DNA of 64,000 bases from Isoetes taiwanensis (taxonomy: Eukaryota > Streptophyta > Lycopodiopsida > Isoetales > Isoetaceae). Each line of letters begins with the position of its first letter. Position 1 is the stretch's first letter. A program made the translations under genes and the position numbers. The DNA is taken from assembly GCA_021234155.1 (NCBI GenBank), contig JAJEKV010000010.1:6610871-6674870 (forward strand), given 5' to 3'. Below are positions 11,372-21,705 of the stretch, piece after piece. The notes below the pieces were generated by a model. It was not told the DNA's origin. It did no database searches and saw nothing but the letters and a program-made list of their open reading frames with translations.

Positions 11372-12390
11372 GAAACGCGTTATCCATTGCAATCTGAAAT
11401 ATTCTCTTGGGTCTAAAACTCTCTATCACGGCCTTTGTTTTCTGAAAAATCCAATCCACTGTCACTTGGTCAGTTTTGGTTTCCACGGTTTTAAAAAATA
11501 CTTCACCCCCTGGATACACGATCATGAAGTTTATAAGATGGTCCTTATTTACATTGCTCCAACCATCAGTCACTAGTGAAGCTGGCCTGGCTTCAGTCAC
11601 ACGACACAACTTCATCTCCACCCTCTCGACCATTTTTCCGTGTATTTCATCAACCATTTTATTGTTGGCATGCTTGTATGAAGGCAACCTAAAAGCCGGC
11701 CCTGCTTTGGCAACTTCTTGGAAGGCTTCTTTCATTGCTTTGTGCTCCAAAATATGTGGAGACAACCCGGCATATAAAAATGCCTCTACAACCTTCAATT
11801 GCGTCTTCTTCAGTTGCTCTGATGTTAAGCAATGATCAACCCTCTGTTGCTTCGTCTGTCTTTCCACTATTTCAATTGTCTCTATCATTCTCTGCTCTCC
11901 CGTGCTTATACCTATTGACCCTAGTCCACCCTCTGATTGGTATGTTGTCCCAACAGGGGGAGGGGGGGTAGTTATCTTCGTCTTCTCCTGCCCGGCACTG
12001 CTGTTGAGTATCCGTAACTCGTCTTTTTCTCATATTATTCTTCGATTTGCGTATCACATCTAGTCGAGACAACCTTTCAATGGCATCCAGATGCAGTACA
12101 AGCCGCGACACCGACATCTCGTTCACATAAGATGTGAACTCGAATTCTTGTTGCAGAACCATTTATCGATGAGTATCCACAAACACACATTCCCACTCAT
12201 TTACACCAAACTCTTTCGCAAAATCCCATTCTGGGCCTCTTCTCCGACCCGCAACTCCAGTAACGCGGCCACGTGGATGGGGTGCAGTCCTCGTGGCCCT
12301 GCCACGGGCACGCACAGTCCTCGCACCTCTAGAGGTGGATGCATGACCGCTGCCTGCACCTCCAGAGGTAGATGCGTGACCAGTAGCCAT
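11372..12390 (-). pseudogene. hAT-family transposase, N-terminal part with DUF659 (decayed)
   Basis: The minus-strand reading begins at about 12390 (MATGHASTSGGAG, Gly/Arg/Ser-rich). It passes an in-frame stop near 12163 and goes through SVSRLVLHLDAI, possibly the second half of a decayed BED zinc finger. It shifts frame and then reads clearly from 11888: GLSPHILEH, LVTDGWSNVNKDHLINF and FQIAMDNA, which are DUF659 hallmarks of plant hAT-like transposases. The homology stops at AMDNA near 11372. It resumes with NCKLAGELLE at 4105 on the same strand, so the two pieces together would span one transposase. The gap is an insertion or a very large intron; the short AT-rich junctions show no clear GT..AG pair. 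Confidence 0.8.
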
Positions 12391-12399
12391 TGTTTGGAC

Positions 12400-12825
12400 C
12401 TCGCTGACAATGTTTGTTAATCTGACTCCTTGATTACATGAACTAAAGGAAGACGTATATATGCAAAGGAGCAAGCTCACAATGCATATGTTACGTCGAT
12501 GTTCCGTATGAGAATCAAGGGGGGTTGGACGGGACCCTATAGGATATTCTATGGAAGCAGATGCGAACCCAAGGATGGAAACCACTGGGACAGAGTAAAC
12601 TCACATTCCAGTATCCAACGTCAGGCTCGTGACACGAAAAACGACACCTCAAAGCAAACCGTTTCCCAAGGAGTATTTTGACTCAACCTGGCAGTCAATG
12701 TTTGAGGTGAATTCTAGGGCTAATCATGTCTTTCTTATATATACTATTAATAGTGCCACAAAACAGGCCAAACAGAGGCGCAAACATTTTTTTTGCTTAG
12801 TAAATTGGGAAAAAACAGCTCGAAA
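12400..12825. other. no gene seen
   Basis: Flank between the hAT 5' end and the palindrome array. Short ORFs only. Confidence 0.4.
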
Positions 12826-12830
12826 ATTTT

Positions 12831-13064
12831 CGCGTACGCGAAAACAACAGATTCGCGTACTCGAACCTTTCTTTCGCATACGCGAACGCTGAAAACCGCA
12901 TACGCGAAGTTTAAATTATTTCGCGTACGCAAAAACAACTAGAACGCGTACGCGAAGAATTTTTCGCGTACGCGAAAAAAAATTGGTTTTGCGTATGCGA
13001 TTTCAAAGGTTTGCGTACGCAAAAAAAATTTCGCGTACGCGTTCTAGTTGTTTTCGCATGCGCG
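12831..13064. repeat. array of eleven CGCGTACGCG-like palindromes, about 22-bp period
   Basis: CGCGTACGCG or one- to two-base variants (CGCATACGCG, CGCGTACTCG, CGCATGCGCG) begin at about 12831, 12854, 12875, 12897, 12922, 12945, 12965, 12990, 13012, 13032 and 13055. Most are flanked by TT and AA. Within the array, 12926-12956 and 13030-13062 form a 33-bp inverted repeat containing AACAACTAGAACGCG. Spacing is 20-26 bp, about two helical turns. Confidence 0.85.
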
Positions 13065-13110
13065 AAAATCTTTCGACGCCGGAATTGTTTTTTGCCGTAT
13101 TTTTTACGTT

Positions 13111-13638
13111 TTATATGGCAAATTTGTGCCGTATCATACAATTCATACGTATTTCATATAAAACGTACAGCGTATTGAACCTATCCCCGGTCTCTTTGAG
13201 AAAGTCCAAATTGATACCCCTACCCTCATCTGCCATTTGCAGGCACCACTTTACAACCTCATCTTCCTCCTCCTCCTTTGTCAAACCTTTAGGCATAGAC
13301 TCGAATTTAACCTCAGTTTGCCCACTTACCCACCTTCTAAAACTGGTTAGAGGAATCCCATAATGTGCAGCAGACTTTCTCATGCTCAAAATACCATCAT
13401 TTACAGCCTCCCTTGCCTCTAGCATTTGTTCAAGTGTCCAAGAACCTCTAGCCATGGACCTAATATGTTTTCTTCCAAAGAGGTCATTTGAAGGTTGAGA
13501 AAACAGAGTTGTTTTGGCGTTTTTCTTTTGAGATTTCGGAATTACAGGATTTGGATTTGATTCCAAGGAAGAAATCTCCTCCTCCCCCTCCCCCCCACAG
13601 CTGCATTTTGGTTGAGAAACAGGAAAAGGAATGGCCAC
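13111..13638 (-). CDS. psq/CENP-B-type helix-turn-helix protein, single exon or fragment
   Basis: The reading frame is 175 codons from the ATG at 13638, with a second plausible start at 13455 (MARGSWTLEQ). The core reads WTLEQMLEAREAVNDGILS, then RKSAAHYGIPLTSFRRWVSG, a psq-type HTH as found in pogo/Tigger transposases and derived plant and animal proteins. A second region (LTKEEEDEVVKWCLQMADE-like) resembles the start of the CENP-B second HTH. The DDE catalytic domain of pogo transposases does not follow, so this is either the first exon of a longer gene or a fragment. Homology fades near INLDFLKET, where an exon border could lie. The palindrome array lies just downstream. Confidence 0.65.
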   Translation of the reverse strand: MAIPFPVSQPKCSCGGEGEEEISSLESNPNPVIPKSQKKNAKTTLFSQPSNDLFGRKHIRSMARGSWTLEQMLEAREAVNDGILSMRKSAAHYGIPLTSFRRWVSGQTEVKFESMPKGLTKEEEEDEVVKWCLQMADEGRGINLDFLKETGDRFNTLYVLYEIRMNCMIRHKFAI

Positions 13639-13694
13639 ACAAGTGCAATTGCAATTAACATAAGAAGATTACTATGGTATGCCAAAATAATCCC

Positions 13695-14221
13695 ATCGAT
13701 CCGAGCCCTCGGATCGAAATTCTACAATGGGGCGAGCATGCATGTCTTGCATGCATGCATGCGGTGCATGCCTTCTCTGGTTGGGAGATCGCTATATTAG
13801 GCGAGGTTTCATCGGCGCTTCCTCTTCTCTCTCAGCAGTGCCTTATTCTCTTTTCTTTGAAACCATGCAGGGGAGGGGCTTCTCCCTGCTTGGATTGACC
13901 AATTTGGCATTTCTTTCATGCTGTGGCATGTCCTTTCTCGGCCTTGCCTCTTCTTTAGCCATAATCCTTTGACCTTCGTCCTCGATCCCGTTTTGATAAG
14001 GAAGTTCTCTTCTATTCGGGAGGTTTTTGTCGTTTTCATGCGAGCCCCATTCTAGAATCCCATCGATCCGAGCCCTCGGATCGAAATTCTAGAATGGGGC
14101 GAGCATGAATGCATGCGGTGCATGCCTTCTCTGGTTGGGAGATCGCTGGTTCTTCATCAACGTCTCATCGGCGCTTCCTCTTATCTCTCAGCAGTACCTT
14201 ATTCTCTTTTCTTTGAAACCC
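13695..14221. repeat. direct repeat pair, about 165 bp each
   Basis: The unit at 13695-13862 (CATCGATCCGAGCCCTCGG, GGGGCGAGCATG, GATCGCT, CATCGGCGCTTCCTCTT) is repeated at 14061-14221 with small indels. Each starts with a short palindrome around CCGAGCCCTCGG, and the first has an expanded GCATGCATGC run. Confidence 0.8.
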
Positions 14222-14252
14222 ACCCTTCCCCCCTTAATTGTTTAATGTATTT

Positions 14253-14362
14253 GTCGCCTGGCACGCGTGACCAGCCCCTCTATTTGACGAGGTTTTTGTT
14301 TTATTGTCGCGTGGCACGCGTGATCAGCCCCTCCACTTTGGGAGATTTGTTTTGTCACATTT
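14253..14362. repeat. 53-bp tandem repeat, two units
   Basis: GTCGC(C/G)TGGCACGCGTGA followed by CAGCCCCTC occurs at 14253 and 14306. Confidence 0.75.
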
Positions 14363-14472
14363 TTTCTAGTGTTGGTGATGTGCATGTACAGGTTGGCAAG
14401 CGACAGCAGCTTCGACTTCTCCATTCGTGGATTTTGGGAGCGAATTCTCAGCCTTACGTTCCAAGCCCCTTG

Positions 14473-14549
14473 CCGAAGGCTTATCACTAGGGTTTTTCCT
14501 CGAAAACCCGAAAGGGCGGGGTTTTTTAATCCTGGTGATAAGCTTTCGG
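14473..14549. repeat. foldback resembling the LINE 3' end
   Basis: The arms CCGAAGGCTTATCAC and GTGATAAGCTTTCGG enclose TCCTCGAAAACCC, GGGCGGGGTTTTTTAATCC. The core is shared with 62371-62455 at the end of the LINE remnant. It may be the 3' end of another copy of that LINE or an independent foldback. Confidence 0.65.
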
Positions 14550-15190
14550 CAGGTACACAAATCAAATATCTATTAGCATTGCATTTCATGGGGTCCAAGT
14601 TATATAATTGGACATTCCCTTTATTTTTCTTCGTGGGTAGTTCGTGTGTGTGCGGCTACCCACTATCCACCATTGTAGAAAATCTGCTGAGATGAATGAG
14701 AAGCCTATCTACCTTCACCACACAAGATCAATATGAAATTCAAACTGCTGAACTAAAGGAAGAACACTCATTTGAGAAATGAAGCTCCATCTTTATTTTA
14801 AACTTTCTTCTACAACAATAGAAAATGATAAGGAAGGAATAACCTGGAGGGAACTGGAGGGAACTTTTGAGTGACTGAATTTAGTGCCAAGCAGTTGATC
14901 CATTTTGAATAACCAAAATCTATGGCACCTAAGAAGACAGCAGAGCAATTTCGAGCTGATCATAAACCCTATTTAAAAAGAGAGGGAAACGTAATTTAGG
15001 TCCAAAAATTATTTCAAGAAGGGAAGCATCACCTTTTGGCGCTAGGAAGCATTTTGCCTTGATCCATTGAAATAGATCTTTAAAAATATGGAAAAGGAAT
15101 GCAAAAACAGTAGTTAGTAGTAAGTAAAATGCATCTAATGGTACATGCTAGCATGGAATAGATTAAACCTAAAGAGAATACACTGCATTG
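14550..15190. other. no gene seen
   Basis: AT-rich sequence without supported genes. Confidence 0.4.
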
Positions 15191-15196
15191 TAGGTC

Positions 15197-15300
15197 TTCA
15201 ATCAAGCCATGAAGATCTGTGAAAAAATTGTTGCTGTCTTCAAGTGAGCCATGAAGGTTTGTGAAAAAATTGCAGTTGTCTTCAAGCACGCCATGGCAGT
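15197..15300. repeat. about 46-bp tandem repeat
   Basis: GCCATGAAGATCTGTGAAAA then TTGTTGCTGTCTTCAAG recurs with changes, about two units plus a partial one. Confidence 0.65.
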
Positions 15301-15489
15301 CTTTAAGCGACCCAATGCGGGAAAGATAGGGACTACTGGCCTGCACCTTCGAAGTTTAGGGCCAGACCGTTGAACAATCTTGATTGAGCCATTTGGGCTC
15401 CAGGTGAGCCATTAAGGGTTCGACGTGGCGTTATGACATGGCACCTGGGCCGATTGTTTCCCAATGGTAGATGTGAGGCGGAGTGATTC

Positions 15490-15960
15490 CCTAGAGTGAT
15501 TCCCCTGCACAGGAACATGAGGTTATTGTTAGTGGCAGGTTTTTGGAGGCAACTGTTGTTGGGAACAACAAGAATATGAATTCAAGTGGTGTGACGTTGG
15601 AAAAGCAAAGCCCTACAGTGCCATTGGAATTATCTACAACATTTAAAGACCATGTAGATCCTTTAGTCTTAAATTTTGCTTGTGCGAGGGCGTGGGATTG
15701 ACAAGAATAAGAGAGAAAGAGGTCATGGCAAAAGAGAAGCGAGTGATGGACGTGGTAGAGCCAAAATAGCGAGGTTAGCATATTGAATCTAGAGATGCTA
15801 ACATGATGCAGGACAGAGGGAATTATGTCAATGTTGCTCCCAGCAACTCGAAAAATAGAGTACAAGGTCGTGGAAGAGGGAGATGGTTGGACAGCATCGT
15901 AGAGAAGCAGATCGGCATTGATATTGGTGGTGGGATGGCGAAGAAGATGTGGAGCTACCA
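15490..15960 (+). pseudogene. decayed coding remnant, family not identified
   Basis: On the plus strand 15500-15705 stays open for more than 60 codons (VSGRFLEATVVGNN, LSTTFKDHVDPLVL) with protein-like composition. It is followed by stops and a Gly/Arg-rich segment (QGRGRGRW near 15865). There is no start codon or intact frame. It could be a LINE ORF1-like remnant; that is a guess. Confidence 0.25.
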
Positions 15961-15964
15961 ACAT

Positions 15965-16690
15965 TACTAGACATGACTTTCACTATTATTTTCTGTACTC
16001 ATGTGCCCGAGTCATTATATGATAGAATGATTCAGTTTTTGAAGGAGAATTGCAAGGTTGGCATGGTGGCCTTAGAACATGGTTCGTCACTCAATCACCT
16101 ACATATACAGGTAGTAATGCACTAGATGCAAAGACTCCAGCAAGTGAGAACATTGGAATTAGGAATTATCTGGGCTATAATCATACCATTAATCCCAAGA
16201 GGTAATGTCGTTAAACATAATGCAAAGGAAAAAAAAATATGCTATGGGAATAGATGGCAAGGACAAGATTAATACAAGCATTGACTGAAAAAAACAAGGT
16301 GCTAAGGCCCTAGGGATTGCACCACACGTAGATATAATTGAAAATGGACATTTTGATTAGAAGCATTTGTATGTGAGAGGTTGCTAGAGAAACAAAGAAG
16401 ATGAAGGCACTACAGTGATTACAGTGATGTATGCTTAATGAAGATCAACAACATATAGTTTGTGACACAAAAAAATTAATATCAAAATTTGTTGAGCTTT
16501 CTCATTTTTCTAGAGTTCTTGCATCTTTTGCCCTGATATTTTATTTTAACACTCTTTTGCACAAAGTACATGTGTGTTTGTGCTACAGTCCTTGTACAAG
16601 TTTTTGTATACTGTATATTGAGATTTGCAAAATACTATAAGGTTTGAGAGAATGTACTTAATGGTGTTAATTTTGTATATGTATTGTAAA
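15965..16690. other. no gene seen
   Basis: AT-rich sequence; no supported feature. Confidence 0.4.
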
Positions 16691-16698
16691 TAAATTTT

Positions 16699-16975
16699 TG
16701 AGGCTCTCGCTGCCCTACGTAACCCCCCGTGTGAATATGCACCCAAACCAAAGGGGGTTTAAGGGGGATTTTAATTTAAATGTGTTAAATGCAATGGTTT
16801 GTGTTAATCATGTTAATGGTAGTTGTGTGTTGATTGTTATATTAAAAAATTTTTTGGGCCCTTCGGGCCCTAACTAAAGCAAACATAGGAAAACTGTATG
16901 GGCTTGTATTAATAATGTTAATGTTAGTTATATGTTGGTAGTTAAAAAAAAAATTTGGGCCCTCCGGGCCCTAAC
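16699..16975. mobile_element. half-copy and short extra end of the 7.4 kb inverted-repeat element
   Basis: 16699-16875 matches the reverse complement of about 7395-7570 (GAGGCTCTCGCTGCCCTACG, AACCCCCCGTGTGAATATGC) and ends in GGGCCCTTCGGGCCC. A second, shorter end at about 16915-16973 repeats TTAGTTATATGTTGG plus GGGCCCTCCGGGCCC. There is no opposite arm, so this copy is one end only plus a duplicated terminus. Confidence 0.7.
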
Positions 16976-16989
16976 AAAATCAGACAAAG

Positions 16990-17700
16990 AAAACAAGATA
17001 AACGCATTGAAAAAAAACTGAGGTGCTGCACCACATACTCAAGTTATAAAAAGCATTTTAGAATTTGCCAAATCATATACTCAAGTTATAGAGAGTGTTT
17101 TAAAATATGCCACATAGTTAAAGTACTTGTTTGTTATGGTTTCAAAACACGGACACTGCATTACACTCCACATTCATAGGCTAACCTCAGAATATGTAGT
17201 ATAATATTAGGGACCAGGAACTCTAAAAACAAATCCACCCAGAGCTCCTTTGTTTCCAACCCATTTGGATTTTGAAATTTGTTAATATTAAACACCAAAA
17301 AATGCAAAATTTGTTGGTTAACACTTCTATAGCTTCAAACATAAACAAAATTATAGAAATATCCCCAGTCATATGAACACTAAAATCCTGCATAAATGAG
17401 TAGTTAACTATCTAAAATAATAATAGTAAATTGAGGTTATGATGATGTTTCCAGAAGTCAAAATCCACCTTCAATATCTTGTCACGGAAATACTACGCAA
17501 GTCCTTAAATTCTGCAAAAGAAAGAATATGTCAGAACATCCAAATTCTCATAAAATGAGTAACGCCATTTAGTCTGGCAATGCATATACTAGAATGCAAC
17601 ATACTACTGCTCTTGTAAAAGCAAGTGCCTACTCTAGGAAATAAACTAACACAGTTTTGCATTGCCAAGGGTATACAGCAGCCCATGCAGAACAAGAGCA
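16990..17700. other. no independent gene seen
   Basis: AT-rich. It may contain 3' untranslated or intron sequence of the minus-strand DUF569 gene that ends near 17713. A short direct repeat (CATACTCAAGTTATA) is at 17034 and 17071. Confidence 0.35.
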
Positions 17701-17712
17701 AGGAAGAAGAAC

Positions 17713-18092
17713 CTGGTGAAGAAGCTTTGACTACAGTAATAGCATTGGAGCTGTGTTTCGTGGTTCCAATCTTATAACGGATAAAGTTTTCTGGTCCCTG
17801 GAATGCATCCACAAACTATAAAATCCTCCTCGTCAACGTTAAGTTCCTCAACAAATACTTTCTTGCCAGTCATTCCAAACAGAAAAGGAGAACTGCAAGC
17901 TGCTAAGCAACCATGGTAACAGCTTTTTAACCTTATTTTTGTAGTGTTATGAACATGTTCAACATGCCATATCGTCATTTCGCTACCAACATCACGATTT
18001 GGAGAGACATTGATCTGATCCTCATCAGCATATAAGTACTTCCCATGATGACCCAGGAGTCTCACAGTTTTTGCACCCTCGAAACATTCCAT
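17713..18092 (-). pseudogene. DUF569 / fascin-like (actin cross-linking fold) gene, fragment
   Basis: DUF569 proteins are plant-specific beta-trefoil proteins annotated as actin cross-linking; their biological role is poorly known. The start at 18092 reads MECFEGAKTVRLLGHHGKYL, followed by TIWHVEHVHNTTKIRLKSC and FLFGMTGKKV, all typical of the first repeat of the family. The frame then runs to a stop. A neighbouring frame from about 17820 reads AFQGPENFIRYKIGTTKHSS and reaches CACCAG|GTTCTT at 17713, a possible donor. A frameshift near 17820, or an unrecognised short intron, separates the two. The sequence just before the ATG (TTAACAG) could be an acceptor for a 5' UTR intron. The rest of the protein is not found. 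Confidence 0.6.
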
Positions 18093-18410
18093 GCTGTTAA
18101 AAAAAAACAAATTTAAGTCTATATCTAGCAGGCATATATAAAGCAACAATTACATCTACATCAAACTCTTCCACAGTTCATGGCGCTGCCTTAAAATACA
18201 ATAAAGCATGATAACCCTGCTCTACAATGATCAAGCAGTGTAGCAGATATACTTCTAGGTATTGAGAAATGTGTAATGCCACAGTAAAAAGCACGTTTCT
18301 GGAGAAATTTTTCCTATAAACATAAGATTCGGAATCAAAGAGGGGTAGTAAAAATCATAGGTTTCTGGAAAGAGTTTACAAACGCATTGCAATTTAGAAG
18401 ATGTCAATCA

Positions 18411-18770
18411 ATGCCTGCGAGGAAGAAGAGGACCAAAGAATGCAGCAGCAGGGAGGATGATGAAGAATCGAATGCTGGGTCGGAAGAAAATGGGCGTTCC
18501 TGTGGTCTCCTTGGAGAGTTTAGGCCTGGGATTATCAGCAAAACGAGGGATAGCAAGAAGGTGAGAGCAATTTTCGGTGCAGTTATTAGGTCCTCTGCTG
18601 CAAGCGGATCTGAGTGTTCTGGCAGGGAAACAGAATCCGAAAGCCAGGGCAATATAGCTATGTCTAGACAAAGCAGTGAACCCATCTGTGTCGAATCAAA
18701 AAATGAAAGGCTTGAAACTCACCACAGCAATCATAGAATTAAAAAAAAGGGGGCCCTGCGAGCTGGCTAA
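18411..18770 (+). CDS. hypothetical protein, basic and Ser/Glu-rich
   Basis: 119 codons from ATG 18411 (MPARKKRTKECSSREDD). It is rich in S, E, K and R, with no recognised domain and no membrane segment. Its composition suggests a nuclear or disordered protein. It diverges head-to-head from the DUF569 fragment with about 320 bp between starts. It may be a first exon or chance; the plus-strand frame looks more natural than the overlapping minus-strand frame. Confidence 0.3.
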   Translation: MPARKKRTKECSSREDDEESNAGSEENGRSCGLLGEFRPGIISKTRDSKKVRAIFGAVIRSSAASGSECSGRETESESQGNIAMSRQSSEPICVESKNERLETHHSNHRIKKKGALRAG

Positions 18771-18778
18771 CCAGGATA

Positions 18779-19158
18779 GTTGGACTGAAGCCAAAGATTG
18801 GAGATGCAATCACTTATCAGAAGCAGAGGTCTTCGACCTAAATCGCTCCAACAAGATTGTGGCCATCTCCAGCACAAATCGTATAACAAGGACGAAATCT
18901 CCAGCTGGAATGCCTATGTTTTGTCCAGAGCTCCAATAACCAAACGGCACAAACAAAACCTAGAGACCTTCTCCATTCTGTCGGATTAGCTTTTATGCCC
19001 TGTGTTCTACACGTATCTTTAAAAGCTCTAGATATGGCTGAATATATGATATACCCCTGCCAGACCTTATAACTCTTATAATGTTTGCCCCAGACTGAAG
19101 CCAAAGATTGGAGATGCAATCACTTATCAGAAGCAGAGGTATTTGACCTAAATCCCTG
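18779..19158. repeat. direct repeat pair, about 67 bp each
   Basis: GACTGAAGCCAAAGATTGG ... CAGAAGCAGAGGT is present at 18779-18846 and 19092-19158, with two or three differences, 313 bp apart. Confidence 0.85.
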
Positions 19159-19326
19159 TAATCTTATCTTACTAATCCCTGTTGTTGCAGATTTTTCAAG
19201 CCCTCTTTGTGCCCTAAAATGCTATCCACGAGGCTTGCATGTTCAGCCCTAAAATAAAAAGAGGGCTTTTGTTGTGAGCCCTTGGATGTTGGACCATTGA
19301 AAAAAAAAGCTAAATCAACGACTAAG

Positions 19327-19450
19327 AAATGGTGCACTCTAGATGTACGCATTAGTACATCCATTCGAATACGCCATGAAATCTTAGGAAAACCTTTGTG
19401 AAAAGCGTACAAAAGCACAAAGAAAACCCCCTGTTATTATGCTACATATT
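19327..19450 (-). repeat. dispersed repeat, copy 2 (inverted relative to 5.2 kb)
   Basis: Reverse complement of 5244-5374: ATGGTGCACTCTAGATGTAC ... CCTGTTATTATGCTACATA. Confidence 0.75.
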
Positions 19451-21640
19451 CATTTTTTACGAAGTTGCAGGAGGATTGATACGAGGCTCTGGGTCTATCT
19501 CATTGCTCGATTGCATAGGAGACACATTATCTATTTGTGGTCAATATGTGCCACGCTATCTTTTAAAGGTTGATGTTGGGTTAAACATGCTTTAAAATTT
19601 GAGGAAATGGACTTTTCAATTGCATTATAGTAACTCCACTACCTAGAATGAGTAATGCAATTTGGCACCATTATAAGAAAAGTTCAAAGGTTTCCTTAAA
19701 ACGTATCTGCACAAGGACAAAAACCCATCTTAGAAAGAATGGACCCGTCAATTTTCTTGAATAATTTCTCATCATTTGAATATATTATTATGACAATCAT
19801 TGCATATCCCTAAAGTTTTGCATATATGCACTATTTATCCTTGTGGTGTATGAGAAGGAAGTTTACATGCTCATATTACTCATATAATGCTCTAGAACTC
19901 AAATCTCTTTCTATAGCAACTCATATACCAAGTTACCGATCCTATAGATGCTTACGTGCCTTTTCTTCTTTTCTTGTTTGCTCTCCATGTGTACTTAGTT
20001 CCATGCATCTCAGCACCTCCCAAAGTTTCAAAAAGATGCCTAAAACGTGGTATTTAGCTTTCTATATGTTGTTGTGGTGTGTTATGAGGAGATACAATAT
20101 AGATAATGATAGGACGACTGAGGACTACAGCTTCATAAGTAACTAGCTGTAGTACATGATTCGTCTGTACTTACTAGTGATGTTGCTGCTTGTTACCGCA
20201 TGCAAGAAATAACGAAATGTGTTTAGTGATGATATTATCCTTGATGGATATGTCCTCGGCTTGCACTCCTGGAGTGCATCATGCACATTTCACCTTCTCT
20301 CCATTTGCCCCATCCATATTTGCGATCCAGAATGTTAATCTCCATACATAAATATCTTTTCCTTCATATTTCCATGGGTTTTGTCATGTAAACTGACCGG
20401 CATGATCCACAGTATGATGGCAGAAGTAATCACACCCACTGCATGGAATCTCACAAAAAAAACATTTGGATTTGTCGTAGGTACACAACAATGTTTCTAA
20501 ATTCCATTGTGCTTAGAGAATTCAAAAATAGAATGTTTGCCCGTAAATGCACTTGTCTTCTTAACAAATCCTATGAGTACCTCACAATTTTCTTCAGCTT
20601 CAGACTTTCTGCACATGAATGTTCCTTTTCAACTGGTAGTTCACCTTTTCATACCTTGAACTGAAGTGGTCACTAGAAGCACAAGTATGATTGCAAGAAG
20701 TCATTGTGCACTATAAAGGACATCACATCTTATGATAAGGATGTATGATATGCTCCAAATCAAATGGATATGTGCACATTGTTGCAAGGTGGAAGAGAAC
20801 ATTTTGCACATATATTATCTACGCACATCTATATAGGTTTTCATGTCCTGATCTTTTAATATAGTGTTTGCAACGACTTGATGATCTTTTTAATGAATTA
20901 CAATCCCTGGCACGAGTGTGGGATCTCATCTGACAGTCATGAGGACCATCATGGCCTGCCTTATCGCTCCAGTCATTAGCATTCTCAAGAAGTTTGTCTT
21001 TTAGCTCATAAGTGCATTTCCAAAATACGATGGAGGAAGCACCTATCACATTTACAACAGAGCAACAATTGTTGCTTTATTGCCATTGCTCTGGTCTTTC
21101 TGTAAGGGATATTAAGAAACACTCTAAATCTGCATGCCATTGTTCATAGCTGTTCTTGCACAGTAGCTCTTTTCCCAATATAAAAAAGCACAAATTCTAT
21201 AAATCTTCTCAATGTCCATCAGTCCGCATTGACCCACTTGCTATAGGCAGGGAAAACACAGCCCATAATTATTGACATGAAGCCTATAGACAAAGTCTTG
21301 AAATATCAAGAAAAATAGGAAATTCAAGATCCAATCATATGCTGTCGTGGAGATGAAAAAGAACTTTCAATTCGTATAGAGCCTGCATATCTGCATATAT
21401 ACAGGAACAAAGTTGATTTGAGTTTAACAATATTCCTTGCAGCTCCATTTTCTGGAACATATTTGAGTAAAGTAATGAACCTGATGATCGTAAAACCCCA
21501 GGCTTTCATCAAGCACGAAAGAATCAAATAGTTCCTACATTATAACAATGAACCTTATAGCCATTACCTACCTTGTACAAACAACCTGCTGGAAAAATGG
21601 AAAGTATAAGACAGGACTCGGCAAAGTTCTATATGAAATC
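19451..21640. other. no gene seen
   Basis: 2.2 kb of AT-rich DNA. ORFs are short with no family resemblance. It could be intronic or downstream sequence of the sirtuin exon at 21645. Confidence 0.35.
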
Positions 21641-21644
21641 ATAC

Positions 21645-21705
21645 CTTGTTCCAAGGCAGACTACTAGATCTGCAGTTTTACAATGCCTAACAGCAGCTCG
21701 AAGTT
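21645..21705 (-). pseudogene. sirtuin (SRT1/SIRT6-like) orphan exon
   Basis: A 61-nt minus-strand block is bounded by CCTAGCAG before it and AACAAG|GTATGA after it. It encodes LRAAVRHCKTADLVVCLGT with a split last codon beginning AG, which would complete the conserved LGTS of sirtuins. CKTADLVxCLGTS is the NAD-binding segment of plant SRT1-type deacylases, as I recall the family. I find no neighbouring exon of the same gene; the flanking kilobases are AT-rich. It is a lone exon of a gene with long introns or a captured fragment. Confidence 0.55.

Noticed and set aside
12831-13064. CRISPR-like array
   Set aside because: The repeats are 10-bp palindromes with 11-15 bp non-unique spacers in plant nuclear DNA; no cas genes.
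15491-15964. 157-codon minus-strand ORF
   Set aside because: The composition is a reverse-strand shadow of a more protein-like plus-strand remnant; no family resemblance.
18404-18685. Minus-strand Leu/Ser-rich ORF opposite the hypothetical gene
   Set aside because: Reflects the complement of E/S/K-rich codons; the plus-strand frame is more natural.
20819-21049. Minus-strand frame near the sirtuin exon as a further sirtuin exon
   Set aside because: No sirtuin motif; the order and splice sites do not fit.
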